Positions 36,032 to 45,972 of a DNA stretch of 64,000 bases are shown here, in pieces. The DNA is taken from positions 2,312,469-2,376,468 of the forward strand of contig NZ_KE650771.1 of NCBI RefSeq assembly GCF_000447295.1. Direction: 5' to 3'. Each line of letters begins with the position of its first letter. Position 1 is the first letter of the stretch. Under the pieces are notes generated by a model. That model searched no databases and was not told the origin of the DNA. It saw only the letters and a list, made by a program, of their open reading frames with translations. Position numbers and translations under genes: made by a program. Source of the DNA: Fischerella sp. PCC 9431 (GTDB lineage Bacteria; Cyanobacteriota; Cyanobacteriia; Cyanobacteriales; Nostocaceae).

Positions 36032-37111
36032 ATGAAGTTATTAGTACAAATAATAGGTGCGGGGCTAATAATTATATCCCTAATAGATATCTACTTGACT
36101 GTATTGTTTCCCCGCCTTGGTAGTAGCTTACTCAGTTTGCCATTAGGTAAAGGAATGTGGCAGATCTTCCGAATGCTTGCACGTATTGTTCCCTTCAAGG
36201 ACGCGAAACTACTTGCTCATAGTGGGCCTACATTGATGATTGCAACAGTAGTAGTATGGGTATGCTTGCTAATGTGCGGGTTTGCTTTAATTGTCTGGAC
36301 TGAGTTAGGTTCAGCTATCCAATCTAGTGGCGGGTGGACTGAGACTAATTTTGTCACAGCACTTTACTACAGCGGCTTTTCGCTGACAACACTTGGTACA
36401 GGAGATCTGACACCAGAAACAGACTTTCAAAGACTGCTAATGATTTTGGAAGCAGCAATTGGTTTTTCAATCTTTACTCTGACAATTACCTATCTGTTGT
36501 CGGTTTATAGCGCTCTGATCAGACGTAACACTTTTGCTTTGAGCTTACATCACCGTTCTGATAGTACGGCAGATGCAGCAGAGATACTAGTAAGACTGGG
36601 AGCTAGTGGCGAACTAGGTGGTGTGCAACAGGATATCTCTCACATGGCAAGGGATTTAATTAACTTACTCGAATCCCAACACTCTTATCCAGTGCTATTG
36701 TATTTTCGCTTTCGGCAAACTTACTATGCTTTGCCACGAATATTACTTTTGGCAATGGATACAGCTACTTTGATGAAAACTGCATTGAACACCCAAAAGT
36801 ATCACTCACTTTTATATTCCCCAGCAATAGCTGAATTGTGGGGTGGTAGTCAACAATTATTGTTTGAACTGTCTAGTTTATTTCAACCAAAAACTCGTTT
36901 AAATATTAATGAATCGTTAGAAGAGGTTTGGCGAAAGCGTTATTATCGGGCTGTGAAAAAGTTTCAGGATCAAGGAATAGAAACAGTCACAGATTTAGAA
37001 ACTGGCGCTGATTCGTACATATCTTTGCGCCGAAAATGGAACCCGACTCTCATGAAATTGACAAGTTATATGGGATATAGCTGGAGTGAAATAGCGCCCT
37101 ATGAAAATTAA
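36032..37111 (+). CDS. Potassium-channel-like two-pore-helix membrane protein
   Basis: A 359-residue protein. An N-terminal membrane helix (about 6-28), another at about 70-92, a pore loop and a third helix (about 135-160) are followed by a cytoplasmic domain of about 190 residues with no recognised motif. The pore loop SGFSLTTLGTGDLTPE is an ion-channel (Ion_trans_2) selectivity region, but the filter is T-L-G-T-G-D instead of T-V-G-Y/F-G-D. Ion selectivity may therefore differ from K+. The gene stands alone; the next gene (antiporter) is convergent 55 bp away. Confidence 0.82.
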   Translation: MKLLVQIIGAGLIIISLIDIYLTVLFPRLGSSLLSLPLGKGMWQIFRMLARIVPFKDAKLLAHSGPTLMIATVVVWVCLLMCGFALIVWTELGSAIQSSGGWTETNFVTALYYSGFSLTTLGTGDLTPETDFQRLLMILEAAIGFSIFTLTITYLLSVYSALIRRNTFALSLHHRSDSTADAAEILVRLGASGELGGVQQDISHMARDLINLLESQHSYPVLLYFRFRQTYYALPRILLLAMDTATLMKTALNTQKYHSLLYSPAIAELWGGSQQLLFELSSLFQPKTRLNINESLEEVWRKRYYRAVKKFQDQGIETVTDLETGADSYISLRRKWNPTLMKLTSYMGYSWSEIAPYEN

Positions 37112-37166
37112 AGCTTTTTGCCTGTGATTTTCTCTTCATCTGGAGCCAGTTTTCAGAGAAAGGAGA

Positions 37167-38444
37167 TTACTGATTTAGGCTATCATTTGCATTTGCTGAC
37201 TGATTCTTGTTCTTAACGTATTGGCCGTAGAGTTTCGTGAAGGGAGTAGCACTCAAACCTTGAGCAACGATAGAAGCACAAATCATCAAACTGCAAACCA
37301 ACCAAACTTCTTCCACACCAACTTGTCGCAAAGAATAACCAGAGTAAAAAATGGCTGCAACACCAATCGGTCCAAACCAAGCAACAAAAAGTGCTTCTTT
37401 AATATTTTTGATGGGCTTGATGAATCGATTGAGTAACAAAATTGCTGGGAGTCGGCGTAGTAGTAGTACTGCGATCGCGAGTAAAACAAGATTCCACCAT
37501 CCTATCGACCACCATTGTTGCCAGGGAATTGTTAAACCAAGCAAAATAAAAATCGGCAGGGTAAAAAAGCGGTTAATTGCTTCTTGAAAATTGTCTTCCT
37601 CTGCTCGTTGTTGACCTCCTACCACATCACCAAAAGCCAATCCAGCAACAAATACAGCCAGAATGCCATCAGTATGTATAAGTTTACCCGCGCCTAATAC
37701 GGTCAGGGAGAGGGCTATGCTGTAAGCCAGAAAAGAAGAATGCTCGATTGTTTTTTTGCGTTCAGCCCATTTCAAGAGACGACCGGCTACATAACCCAAA
37801 AGTGCGCCGCACAGTAAAGCTCCGCCAACTTCCCACAAGACAACATGAAAAAACCAGTCAGAGAAGGTCTCTGTTGGCGATCGCTTGAGCATGAAGATGG
37901 AAAAAAGCACAAAGGGATAAGCTAACCCATCATTTGCACCTGATTCAGCCGAAATAATATGTCGCAAGCGTGCAGGGAGATTATCTTCAGCAACAACACC
38001 AGTCACAATGGACGTCGAAACAATGGGGTCAGTTGGCGTAATAGCTGCACCAACCAGCATTGCCTCCCAAAATGGTATTTTTAAGATCCAATAAACGAGC
38101 AAACCACTAATCACCCACATCATAGGCATGACTAACCCTAATAAGATTGTCAGAGGTTGCCAATTTCGGAAAAAATAGCCTTTGGGCAGTCGTAACGCTA
38201 CCCCCATCAATCCGATCGCTAGCGTAAAGCGGGCGGTTTGTTCTAAAAGATGCTCTTTTGGTAAATCCCAAGCGCTAGGGTTAACTAATTTTAAGGCGAT
38301 TGGTCCAAGTAATATCCCCAACAGCAGTGCTGTTAAGGGGTCAGAAGTCCACCAATTACGACGAAAATAGTCAGATAGCAGTCCGAGAAATAGAACGATC
38401 GCACCGATCGCTGTGAGCAAAATATTGAGTTCATCCAAAAGCAA
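37167..38444 (-). CDS. CPA1-family Na+(K+)/H+ antiporter (NhaP-like)
   Basis: A 425-residue, about 12-helix cation/proton antiporter. The CPA1 core is visible: ITPTDPIVST (TM4-type unwound helix) and ESGANDGLAYP with the N-D pair that binds Na+ and H+. No cytoplasmic regulatory domain follows; the hydrophilic tail after YGQYVKNKN is short. It would exchange Na+ or K+ for H+ in salt and pH homeostasis. The minus-strand DUF2231 gene ends 40 bp upstream of this start, so these two genes may share a transcript. Confidence 0.93.
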   Translation of the reverse strand: MLLDELNILLTAIGAIVLFLGLLSDYFRRNWWTSDPLTALLLGILLGPIALKLVNPSAWDLPKEHLLEQTARFTLAIGLMGVALRLPKGYFFRNWQPLTILLGLVMPMMWVISGLLVYWILKIPFWEAMLVGAAITPTDPIVSTSIVTGVVAEDNLPARLRHIISAESGANDGLAYPFVLFSIFMLKRSPTETFSDWFFHVVLWEVGGALLCGALLGYVAGRLLKWAERKKTIEHSSFLAYSIALSLTVLGAGKLIHTDGILAVFVAGLAFGDVVGGQQRAEEDNFQEAINRFFTLPIFILLGLTIPWQQWWSIGWWNLVLLAIAVLLLRRLPAILLLNRFIKPIKNIKEALFVAWFGPIGVAAIFYSGYSLRQVGVEEVWLVCSLMICASIVAQGLSATPFTKLYGQYVKNKNQSANANDSLNQ

Positions 38445-38484
38445 TCACCTATTGTGAGACTGAGTTTCTTAGTAAATTGTCAAT

Positions 38485-38919
38485 TTATACTTTGGGAGAT
38501 TGTAATGCTGTACCCACACCATGTTCATATACTAATTCTCCGCCATAATGAGCGCCATAGAAAATTGCGCTGACTGCGATCGCTGTAATTACAAAATAAA
38601 TAATTGCAAATTTTGGAATATTTTCTCTTGTGATACTGCGCCAAATCCATAACACAACAAAAACTACAGTAGAAGTGATTTGAAAGTGTTCGTGGTTCTC
38701 TAATATTTCTTTTACTTCCCCATTAACTGTAACTGTGTGTTCAGCTTGCATTCCAGTAAACACAGTTACTATTGCTGATAACACACCTAAAGAAAAACAC
38801 CACCATCCAGCACTAGATAACGATTGCTTTTTGAGCAAATAACCAAGAACATCAAACAGCAAACCTACAGAAAGTAGAGCTAACGGGAAATGAACAAACA
38901 TCGGGTGGACATTTTGCAT
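38485..38919 (-). CDS. DUF2231 membrane protein 3
   Basis: A 144-residue protein with about four membrane helices. QNVHPMFVHFPLALL carries the DUF2231 double-His motif, and ENHEHFQITS gives two more His residues. I prefer ATG 38919 (MQNVHPMFVHF), with GAG about 8 nt upstream, over the upstream TTG that adds 19 unlike residues. It is the third DUF2231 gene in the window and a stand-alone paralogue of the two in the oxidase operon. It lies upstream of the antiporter on the same strand. Confidence 0.82.
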   Translation of the reverse strand: MQNVHPMFVHFPLALLSVGLLFDVLGYLLKKQSLSSAGWWCFSLGVLSAIVTVFTGMQAEHTVTVNGEVKEILENHEHFQITSTVVFVVLWIWRSITRENIPKFAIIYFVITAIAVSAIFYGAHYGGELVYEHGVGTALQSPKV

Positions 38920-39121
38920 ATTTAATCTCGTATTTGTATAATTTAGCGTATTTATTGCTTTGATATAATTTTGCAACCTTCAAGTATACTAGCCTCTATC
39001 TAGAGCCAGAATAATTCATTAGTGACTGCCAAATTTTCATGTATAGAAATGGGAAAAGAAAAACAGTAAATAATTAAAAATATTTTTTGATTTACCTTTT
39101 AACCTTTTCCCATACTTTGAT

Positions 39122-39838
39122 TTAAGATTCATTTACACTTGGCTGAATAATGTATCTGAAATTAGGTTCAGAATTCCAAGGACCGCGTCGATCAACTTGT
39201 AGGTTTACGTTATCCTGCTCTCCTTGGGTGTACGTAGATAAGTTATAGTAAATATCTACAGTATTATCAGGCTCGATATTGCCAAACATTGGATCGGTAA
39301 GCTTACCCAGCGATTCAAGCGCTTTCATAAACATTTGAGTATGGGAGATTTCACGAGTTAGCAGATGTATTAAGGTATTCTTTGTACCTTCATCTGGTGC
39401 TAATTTAATTAACTCTTCATAAGTTTGACGCGCTCCTGCTTCAGCACCGATATTTGCCCGCAAGTCCCGAACAATATCGCCTCCTTCGTTGATGTAATTT
39501 GCTTTCCAAGCAGAACCCTGACTATCTAACAAATGTGGTCCCATACCGCGTACTGCAAATAACGTACTTTTGTAGGCTTCTGTTTGGTCAACATTTTTAG
39601 TATGTGCTTCGATAAGTTTACCTACCATTTCCAAGTGGCTAAACTCTTCAATGGCAATATCTTGCAGCATATCTCGAATAGCTGTATTTTCACAGTGAAA
39701 AGATTGTACCCAATACTGTAAAGCCGCCGTCAGTTCACCAGTTGCTCCTCCAAACTGTTCTAAGAGCAACTGAGCAAAACGTGGATTCGCTTCACCAATT
39801 TTGACAAAATGAATTGGTTCTTTTTTGTGAGAAAACAT
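39122..39838 (-). CDS. Manganese (dimanganese) catalase
   Basis: A 238-residue non-haem catalase that disproportionates H2O2. Metal ligands of the four-helix bundle are recognisable: Glu35 (GELTAALQY), Glu65/His68 (IEEFSHLEM), a Glu in GAEAGARQTYEEL, and Glu163/His166 (REISHTQMF). It starts at ATG 39838 with AT-rich DNA upstream. Mn-catalases protect desiccation-tolerant Nostocales against peroxide; a Mn transporter gene (mntH) lies about 3.5 kb away on the other strand. Confidence 0.95.
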   Translation of the reverse strand: MFSHKKEPIHFVKIGEANPRFAQLLLEQFGGATGELTAALQYWVQSFHCENTAIRDMLQDIAIEEFSHLEMVGKLIEAHTKNVDQTEAYKSTLFAVRGMGPHLLDSQGSAWKANYINEGGDIVRDLRANIGAEAGARQTYEELIKLAPDEGTKNTLIHLLTREISHTQMFMKALESLGKLTDPMFGNIEPDNTVDIYYNLSTYTQGEQDNVNLQVDRRGPWNSEPNFRYIIQPSVNES

Positions 39839-40473
39839 GAAACTTTACCTTCCAGTCTAAATGATTTAGAAAGCTACAAGACTTCCAACAACATTTTTAC
39901 TAGCTTAAATAGGAACAAGATGATAAATAACTGTCTCAAGTTAGAAGGAAAGAATTTTTATTTTTAACCTTTCGATGACAATTCTAATTTTTTATTCAAT
40001 TGAAATAATCAATGAATAGACATCATGAACAGATATATTAAAATGAATAAAAAATCTTACCTCATCCAGACAGTAAGAACAAAGTGTATTACTGAACGAG
40101 GCGAGGTTACTTTCAAGTTAGATTCAAAATTAGTAGTAAGCTGCTTTGATATAATTATATTAATATTTACTGAATATTCTTCATAACAACAAGTAATATT
40201 TTAATTTTAAATGTATTTGTGTTGTAGATATGAATTTTTTGTGACATTAAGATGACAAAGTCAGAAAATTGCAATTATTTAAATATTAAATTGTTATATT
40301 TCGGTTAAATATAGATATTTGATTGGAGAAATATTTCTTTCGATAGAGACATAATACTCAATAAATACAATTAAAGTTTTATATAAATTCTAATTTCAGC
40401 TTTGAAGGTAAATCTTGAAAATTATTCTTCTATCCCTTCTTGTTGAAAATTCAGGAATATTGAACAATCGAAA
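39839..40473. other. Divergent intergenic region, Mn-catalase / esterase
   Basis: 635 bp, very AT-rich. It should hold the divergent promoters of the Mn-catalase and the alpha/beta hydrolase. I see no open frame, RNA gene, repeat or clear operator that I could defend. Confidence 0.7.
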
Positions 40474-41280
40474 ATGCAAGTCAAGATGAGCAATATGTCC
40501 AAAAGTAATAATCATCCTTATTTTTTTACTCCTCGACTTTCCAATTCAAATTATCCTCTTTTGGTATTTTTACCTGGAATGGATGAGACAGGAAAGGAGA
40601 TGATGCGTATTCAAACAGTAGGTTTAGAAGCTGCTTTTGATGTTCGCTGCTTCGTAATTCCACCAGATGAGCTTACAAGCTGGGATAAGCTAGCAGAGAA
40701 AGTAATTTCTCTGACTCAAGGCGAACTCAAAAAAGTACCTCGAACTTCTGTTTACTTGTGTGGGGAATCTTTTGGTGCTTGCATAGCATTGAAAATAATG
40801 CAGAAAGTACCTGAACTATTTGCTCGATTTGTTTTAATAAATTCTGCTTCTTCTTTTCATTGTGTACCTTGGCTTAATTTCGGCTCACTTTTGTTTCCTT
40901 ATACACCTAACTTTTTTTATAAAATTTCTTCATTTATGGCATTGCCTTTTCTTGCTCCTGTGAATCGACTTTCTTCTACTGCAAGAGAAGTATTGTTGAA
41001 AGCAGTCAGTTCTGCACCGAAAAAAACAGCTGAACAACGTCTTTATCTTTTAAGAGAGTTTACAAGTGACGAAACAAAATTATCTCAGATTACCCAACCT
41101 GTTTTGCTGGTTGCTAGTAAACATGACCGACTTTTACCTTCACAAGCAGAAGCTCAACGCTTAACTAAAATTTTTCCAAATTCTCAATTAGTAGTTTTAC
41201 CTCACAGTGGTCATGCTTGTTTGGTCGAAACGGATGTTAATCTTTGGCAAATTCTAGAAGCAGAAAACTTTTTGAATTGA
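40474..41280 (+). CDS. Alpha/beta-hydrolase (esterase/acyltransferase-like)
   Basis: A 268-residue alpha/beta-hydrolase with the triad Ser99 in GESFGAC, Asp in SKHDRLLP and His in HSGHACLVE. The PLLVFLPGMDETGKEM start resembles the hydrolase half of plant and cyanobacterial phytyl ester synthases, which esterify phytol and fatty acids in chlorophyll turnover and stress; the acyltransferase half is missing here. A phytyl-ester or lipid substrate is therefore a guess. ATGs at 40474, 40486 and 40495 are all possible starts. A GH15 gene follows after 77 bp and may be cotranscribed. Confidence 0.82.
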   Translation: MQVKMSNMSKSNNHPYFFTPRLSNSNYPLLVFLPGMDETGKEMMRIQTVGLEAAFDVRCFVIPPDELTSWDKLAEKVISLTQGELKKVPRTSVYLCGESFGACIALKIMQKVPELFARFVLINSASSFHCVPWLNFGSLLFPYTPNFFYKISSFMALPFLAPVNRLSSTAREVLLKAVSSAPKKTAEQRLYLLREFTSDETKLSQITQPVLLVASKHDRLLPSQAEAQRLTKIFPNSQLVVLPHSGHACLVETDVNLWQILEAENFLN

Positions 41281-41357
41281 GTTATGCAGTCGTGTCACTC
41301 TAACTTTTTTGAATTATCAATTCATTAATTTCTTAAATTTATAATACTGATTGAGCA

Positions 41358-43217
41358 ATGGAAGAAGTAACGCTGACTCCCACCCTATCTTTTCCCTCTA
41401 TAGAAGATTATGGAATTATTGGCAACTGTCATACAGCAGCTCTAGTTAGCAGTCGTGGTTCAATTGATTGGCTTTGCTTACCTCGCTTCGATTCACCATC
41501 TGTATTCGCTCGTATTCTAGATCTTGAGCGTGGTGGTGCTTGGAGTATTCAACCAGTCACAGACTATGAAAGTACCCATCAGTATCTTGATGAAACTAAC
41601 ATACTAGTAACTACCTTTACCTGTGCAGAAGGGCGAATCTCGCTGCTTGACTTTATGGACATCACTAGTGATGAACAACATCTTGCTGCACCAGGCAAAC
41701 TGATCCGGATTATTGAGGGTATTGAGGGAAAAGTCGAAATTGTTAGTACCTGCACTCCACGCCCCAACTACGCACGTGTAGTTCCCCAATTTGTAAAATT
41801 TGGTACTGAAGTAACGTTCGGTCAATTCACTGTGACTAGTCCGGCGGAATGGCAGATCGACACAACAACCAATACACTTACATGCCATATTACTCTCCAC
41901 GCTGGGGAGCGGGTTGCTTTTACACTTTTTACTCAGGAAGATAAAAATCTGCCCTATTCTGTTCCTGTTGATGCGCTGACATCAACGATCGCCTTCTGGC
42001 GACGCTGGGTCAATAAGTGTACTTACCAAGGCCCCTACCGCCATGCAGTTGTCCGCAGTGCGCTGACTCTCAAGTTAATGACCTACGCTCCTTCGGGAGC
42101 AATTGTTGCCGCACCTACCACCTCACTGCCGGAAGAAATTGGTGGTCAACGCAACTGGGATTATCGCTTCACTTGGATTCGCGACTCGTCGTTGACACTG
42201 TATTCCCTACTGTTAGCAGGTTATCTTGATAGTGAGCATCCATACTTTGAATGGCTGATAGACACTGTGAAGTTAGAAGGGACTGGGGTCAAAATCCTCT
42301 ATCCGATTACATCACAAGGACAGGTTATTGAACACACTTTAGATAATTTACGCGGATATTGTGGCTCACAACCAGTTCGGATTGGCAATAGTGCAACTGA
42401 ACAAATTCAGCAAGATGTCTATGGTGAAGTGTTGAGCGCGTTGTATTTTGCTTGGAAAGTTGGCAAGTATAATCCAGCTACAATCTGGGAACATATTCGA
42501 CCACTACTCGATTGGGTTGCCAAGCACTGGCGCGAACCTGGTAATGGTATATGGGAAGTACGGGGAGGACGACGGCATTTTGTCTACAGCAAAGTAATGC
42601 TTTGGGTCGCTCTAGATTGCGGTATCAAAATGGCTGAAGCACTCGATTTAGCAGGCGATATTGCCGGATGGCGACAAGAACGGGACTTGATCCGCAATCA
42701 GGTATTTGAAAAAGGGTGGAGCGCAAAGCTGGGTGCTTTTAAGCAATCCTACGAGGACGAAACTCTTGACGCCTCGAATTTGCTCATGTCCATTGTTGGG
42801 TTTATTGATGGAACTGATCCCCGGATGATATCAACGATTGAAGCTACCATTAAACATCTGGTTAAAAATGGTCTGTGTTATCGTTACCGGAATGCACCAG
42901 AAGGGGTAAGCGGTAAGGAAGCATCCTTTGTTCTCTGTACCTTTTGGCTGATTAACGCCCTGATTTTGGCAGGAAGAGCAGCAGAAGCCTCTGTCTGGTA
43001 TGAGCAGATGCTAGCGCGGAGTAGTTCGCTAGGACTGTTTGCGGAAGAAATTGATCCGGACACAGGAGCGCATCTTGGTAACTTTCCCCAAGCTTTTTCG
43101 CACATAGGTGTGATCAACGTTGCCGTTTCCTTGGCACACGCGGGCCATGTGGGAACAGTCCAGCCCCACCATATCAATATTGCTAATGTCGTGAGAAGAA
43201 GAGGTGGCAGTATTTAA
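41358..43217 (+). CDS. GH15 glycoside hydrolase (glucoamylase/trehalase-like)
   Basis: A 619-residue GH15 protein of the bacterial trehalase/glucodextranase-like branch. The N-terminal domain (SIEDYGIIGNCHTAALVSSRGSIDWLCLPRFDSPSVFAR) is characteristic. The (alpha/alpha)6 barrel has NWDYRFTWIRDSS (about 265-277), a central GIWEVRGG segment with a candidate acid Glu and a late LGLFAEEIDPDTGAHLGNFPQAFSH with a candidate base Glu. It could hydrolyse trehalose or alpha-glucans in the cytosol; no signal peptide. A trehalase reading is attractive because a TreS-like gene is about 5 kb away. Confidence 0.88.
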   Translation: MEEVTLTPTLSFPSIEDYGIIGNCHTAALVSSRGSIDWLCLPRFDSPSVFARILDLERGGAWSIQPVTDYESTHQYLDETNILVTTFTCAEGRISLLDFMDITSDEQHLAAPGKLIRIIEGIEGKVEIVSTCTPRPNYARVVPQFVKFGTEVTFGQFTVTSPAEWQIDTTTNTLTCHITLHAGERVAFTLFTQEDKNLPYSVPVDALTSTIAFWRRWVNKCTYQGPYRHAVVRSALTLKLMTYAPSGAIVAAPTTSLPEEIGGQRNWDYRFTWIRDSSLTLYSLLLAGYLDSEHPYFEWLIDTVKLEGTGVKILYPITSQGQVIEHTLDNLRGYCGSQPVRIGNSATEQIQQDVYGEVLSALYFAWKVGKYNPATIWEHIRPLLDWVAKHWREPGNGIWEVRGGRRHFVYSKVMLWVALDCGIKMAEALDLAGDIAGWRQERDLIRNQVFEKGWSAKLGAFKQSYEDETLDASNLLMSIVGFIDGTDPRMISTIEATIKHLVKNGLCYRYRNAPEGVSGKEASFVLCTFWLINALILAGRAAEASVWYEQMLARSSSLGLFAEEIDPDTGAHLGNFPQAFSHIGVINVAVSLAHAGHVGTVQPHHINIANVVRRRGGSI

Positions 43218-43323
43218 AGTTTTGTAAGCCTCCTTAAGAAGGAATTAGGCGATCGCTCGTAGGGTTCTAGTTTGTGTCAAACAACTCAGTAAAATATGAA
43301 AAGATTATGAAAAAACAATAAAT

Positions 43324-44658
43324 ATGAAAAAATTTGTGGAAATGGTTTCCGCGTCAGATCCACCTAGCTTACCGGAAGTCCATCGGAGTATCCTAGTTCC
43401 CACTCGCCGAAATTTCTGGCGTAAGCTGGTAGCCTATGCTGGGCCTGGATATCTGGTGGCGGTGGGTTATATGGACCCTGGAAACTGGGCAACCGATCTG
43501 GCGGGAGGTGCTAAATTTGGTTACACTCTTTTGAGTGTAATTTTGCTATCAAACTTGATGGCGGTGTTGCTACAATCTCTCTGTGTCCGCCTGGGTGTAG
43601 CAACGGGCAAAGATTTAGCACAAGCCTGTCGGGACTATTTCGATCAACGTGTAAGTTTTTTCCTCTGGCTGCTTTGTGAAATTGCGATCGCAGCTTGCGA
43701 TTTAGCTGAACTTTTAGGAAGTGCGATCGCTCTACAATTATTGTTTGGCATTCCTTTAGCAATCGGTGTATGTGTGACAGCTGCGGATGTTTTCATGGTG
43801 TTGCTGTTGCAAAGTAAAGGGTTTCGCTACATCGAAGCAGTGGTTGTCAGCTTAATTACGCTGATTTTTTTGTGCTTTGCGGCTGAAGTTATTTTTTCTC
43901 ATCCTAATTTTGGGGATGTCATGCTGGGCTTCGTTCCCAATTCCCAGATCGTGCATAATCCACAAATGCTTTATATTGCAGTTGGGATTTTGGGAGCAAC
44001 TGTGATGCCTCATAATCTTTACTTACATTCATCAATTGTCCAAACTCGTCGCTGGCAAGAAAACTCACAGCAAAAGCGAGAAGCCATACAATTTGCCACG
44101 CTTGATTCTACGATTGCACTCACGATCGCTCTCTTTATTAATGCTGCTATTCTGATTTTATCCGCAGCTACCTTTCATACGTCAGGAAATCACCAGGTAG
44201 CTGAAATCCAAGATGCTTACAAATTGCTTTCTCCAACATTAGGTGTACCAGTAGCCAGTGCTATATTTGCATTTGCGTTGTTGCTATCTGGTCAAAACTC
44301 CACACTGACCGGAACCTTAGCTGGACAAATCGTCATGGAAGGTTTTTTGCGATTGCGCTTGCAGCCTTGGTTGCGTCGCCTAGTAACTCGTTTTCTGGCA
44401 ATTACACCAGCATTAGTAATAATTTTGTGGTTTGGAGAAGGTAGTACAACTAATTTGCTGATTCTGAGTCAGGTAATTTTGAGTTTACAACTACCTTTTG
44501 CAGTCGTTCCATTAGTAATGTTCACGAGCGATCGCCGCATTATGGGTGAGTTTGTTAATCCTCGTTGGCTGAAGATTCTCGCTGGAAGTATTGCTACCCT
44601 GATTGTGGGGTTAAATATTTGGCTGTTATGGCAAACCTTTTCAGGTGGATTTAATTAA
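43324..44658 (+). CDS. mntH: Mn2+/H+ symporter, Nramp family
   Basis: A 444-residue, 11-helix Nramp transporter importing Mn2+ (and Fe2+). The metal site of TM1 is YMDPGNWATD, and TM6 carries ATVMPHNLYLHSSIVQTR with the conserved MPH. Mn supply matters for photosystem II and for the nearby Mn-catalase, although the genes are not in one operon. The start ATG 43324 follows a short AT-rich gap of about 106 bp after the GH15 gene; no Mur/MntR box is evident to me. Confidence 0.94.
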   Translation: MKKFVEMVSASDPPSLPEVHRSILVPTRRNFWRKLVAYAGPGYLVAVGYMDPGNWATDLAGGAKFGYTLLSVILLSNLMAVLLQSLCVRLGVATGKDLAQACRDYFDQRVSFFLWLLCEIAIAACDLAELLGSAIALQLLFGIPLAIGVCVTAADVFMVLLLQSKGFRYIEAVVVSLITLIFLCFAAEVIFSHPNFGDVMLGFVPNSQIVHNPQMLYIAVGILGATVMPHNLYLHSSIVQTRRWQENSQQKREAIQFATLDSTIALTIALFINAAILILSAATFHTSGNHQVAEIQDAYKLLSPTLGVPVASAIFAFALLLSGQNSTLTGTLAGQIVMEGFLRLRLQPWLRRLVTRFLAITPALVIILWFGEGSTTNLLILSQVILSLQLPFAVVPLVMFTSDRRIMGEFVNPRWLKILAGSIATLIVGLNIWLLWQTFSGGFN

Positions 44659-44737
44659 AAGACACCCTTTAAAATAAGTTTCGCAATTGACAGGTTATGC
44701 TACGCTATCTGCATTTGAAGTGTAGAGGTATCTTCAA

Positions 44738-45850
44738 ATGGCAAAGTTGCGCTTAGGGTTGCTGTTTGGTGGTTGTTCCGGCGAACATGAGGTGTCGATC
44801 AGTTCAGCACGGGCGATCGCTAAGGCTTTAAGTACAGGAGAAAATACTAGTAAATACGAAATATTGCCTTTTTACATTCAAAAAGATGGACGTTGGTTAG
44901 CAGGAGATGCAGCGCAACAAGTCTTAACATCAGGAAAGCCACTGTCAGTAGATCACTCTGAAACTGACAATCAATTAGTTAACCCTAGTTCCCATTCTCT
45001 GAGTCGTTGGCAATTTCCCTCGCAAGTTGGCGAAGTAGATGTCTGGTTTCCGATTCTCCACGGCCCTAACGGCGAAGATGGTACAGTACAGGGTTTGCTG
45101 TCTTTAATGCAAGTACCTTTTGTAGGTTCTGGAGTGTTAGGTTCAGCACTGGGAATGGATAAAATCGCGATGAAAATGGTTTTTGCCCAAGCTGGACTAC
45201 CGCAAGTCAAATACAAAATAGTCAACCGTTCCCAAATTTGGTCAAATCCTTGTGTTTTTCCAAAATTATGTGATGAAATCGAATTGAGTTTGGGTTATCC
45301 CTGTTTTATTAAACCTGCAAATTTAGGTTCATCGGTAGGAATTGCCAAAGTGCGATCGCGTCAAGAATTAGAAACAGCTTTGGATAATGCTGCTAGTTAT
45401 GACCGCCGAATTATTGTAGAAGCAGGAGTCGTTGCCAGAGAATTAGAATGTGCTGTCTTAGGAAACGATCAACCAAAAGCTTCATTAATAGGTGAAATTA
45501 CTTACGAAAGCGATTTTTATGACTATGAAACTAAATATACAGAAGGAAAAGCAGATCTAGTTATTCCCGCAGCAGTACCAAATGCTATTACTCAGCAAAT
45601 TCAGGAAATGGCTTTACAAGCTTTTGCTGCTGTTGATGCTGCGGGGTTAGCAAGAGTAGACTTTTTCTACGTGGAAGCAACAGGTGAAGTATTGATTAAC
45701 GAAATTAATACCCTACCAGGTTTTACGGCTACAAGCATGTATCCCTTGCTTTGGCAACACAGTGGTGTTTCTTTTCCAGAACTAGTTGATCAACTCATTA
45801 AACTCGCTGTTGAAAGATACTCTCCTGTAAAAGTCAGAGAATCTGAGTAG
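44738..45850 (+). CDS. ddl: D-alanine--D-alanine ligase
   Basis: A 370-residue ATP-grasp ligase making D-Ala-D-Ala for peptidoglycan. Motifs: [17 protein letters not shown] (N-terminal substrate region), [47 protein letters not shown] (ATP site), and the Mg-binding [17 protein letters not shown] near the C-terminus. Length and order are standard. It is preceded by a non-coding gap of 79 bp after mntH and probably has its own promoter. Confidence 0.97.
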   Translation: MAKLRLGLLFGGCSGEHEVSISSARAIAKALSTGENTSKYEILPFYIQKDGRWLAGDAAQQVLTSGKPLSVDHSETDNQLVNPSSHSLSRWQFPSQVGEVDVWFPILHGPNGEDGTVQGLLSLMQVPFVGSGVLGSALGMDKIAMKMVFAQAGLPQVKYKIVNRSQIWSNPCVFPKLCDEIELSLGYPCFIKPANLGSSVGIAKVRSRQELETALDNAASYDRRIIVEAGVVARELECAVLGNDQPKASLIGEITYESDFYDYETKYTEGKADLVIPAAVPNAITQQIQEMALQAFAAVDAAGLARVDFFYVEATGEVLINEINTLPGFTATSMYPLLWQHSGVSFPELVDQLIKLAVERYSPVKVRESE

Positions 45851-45972
45851 TTATTTTGTCATTACGATATGCAGTAACAAAACATACTGAAACTTTGTGA
45901 AAAATTCGGTTTAAGTAGTCTTATACTTTATAAAAAGGCTACTAAAATCCGAAATTTTGCCACGGATACGTA

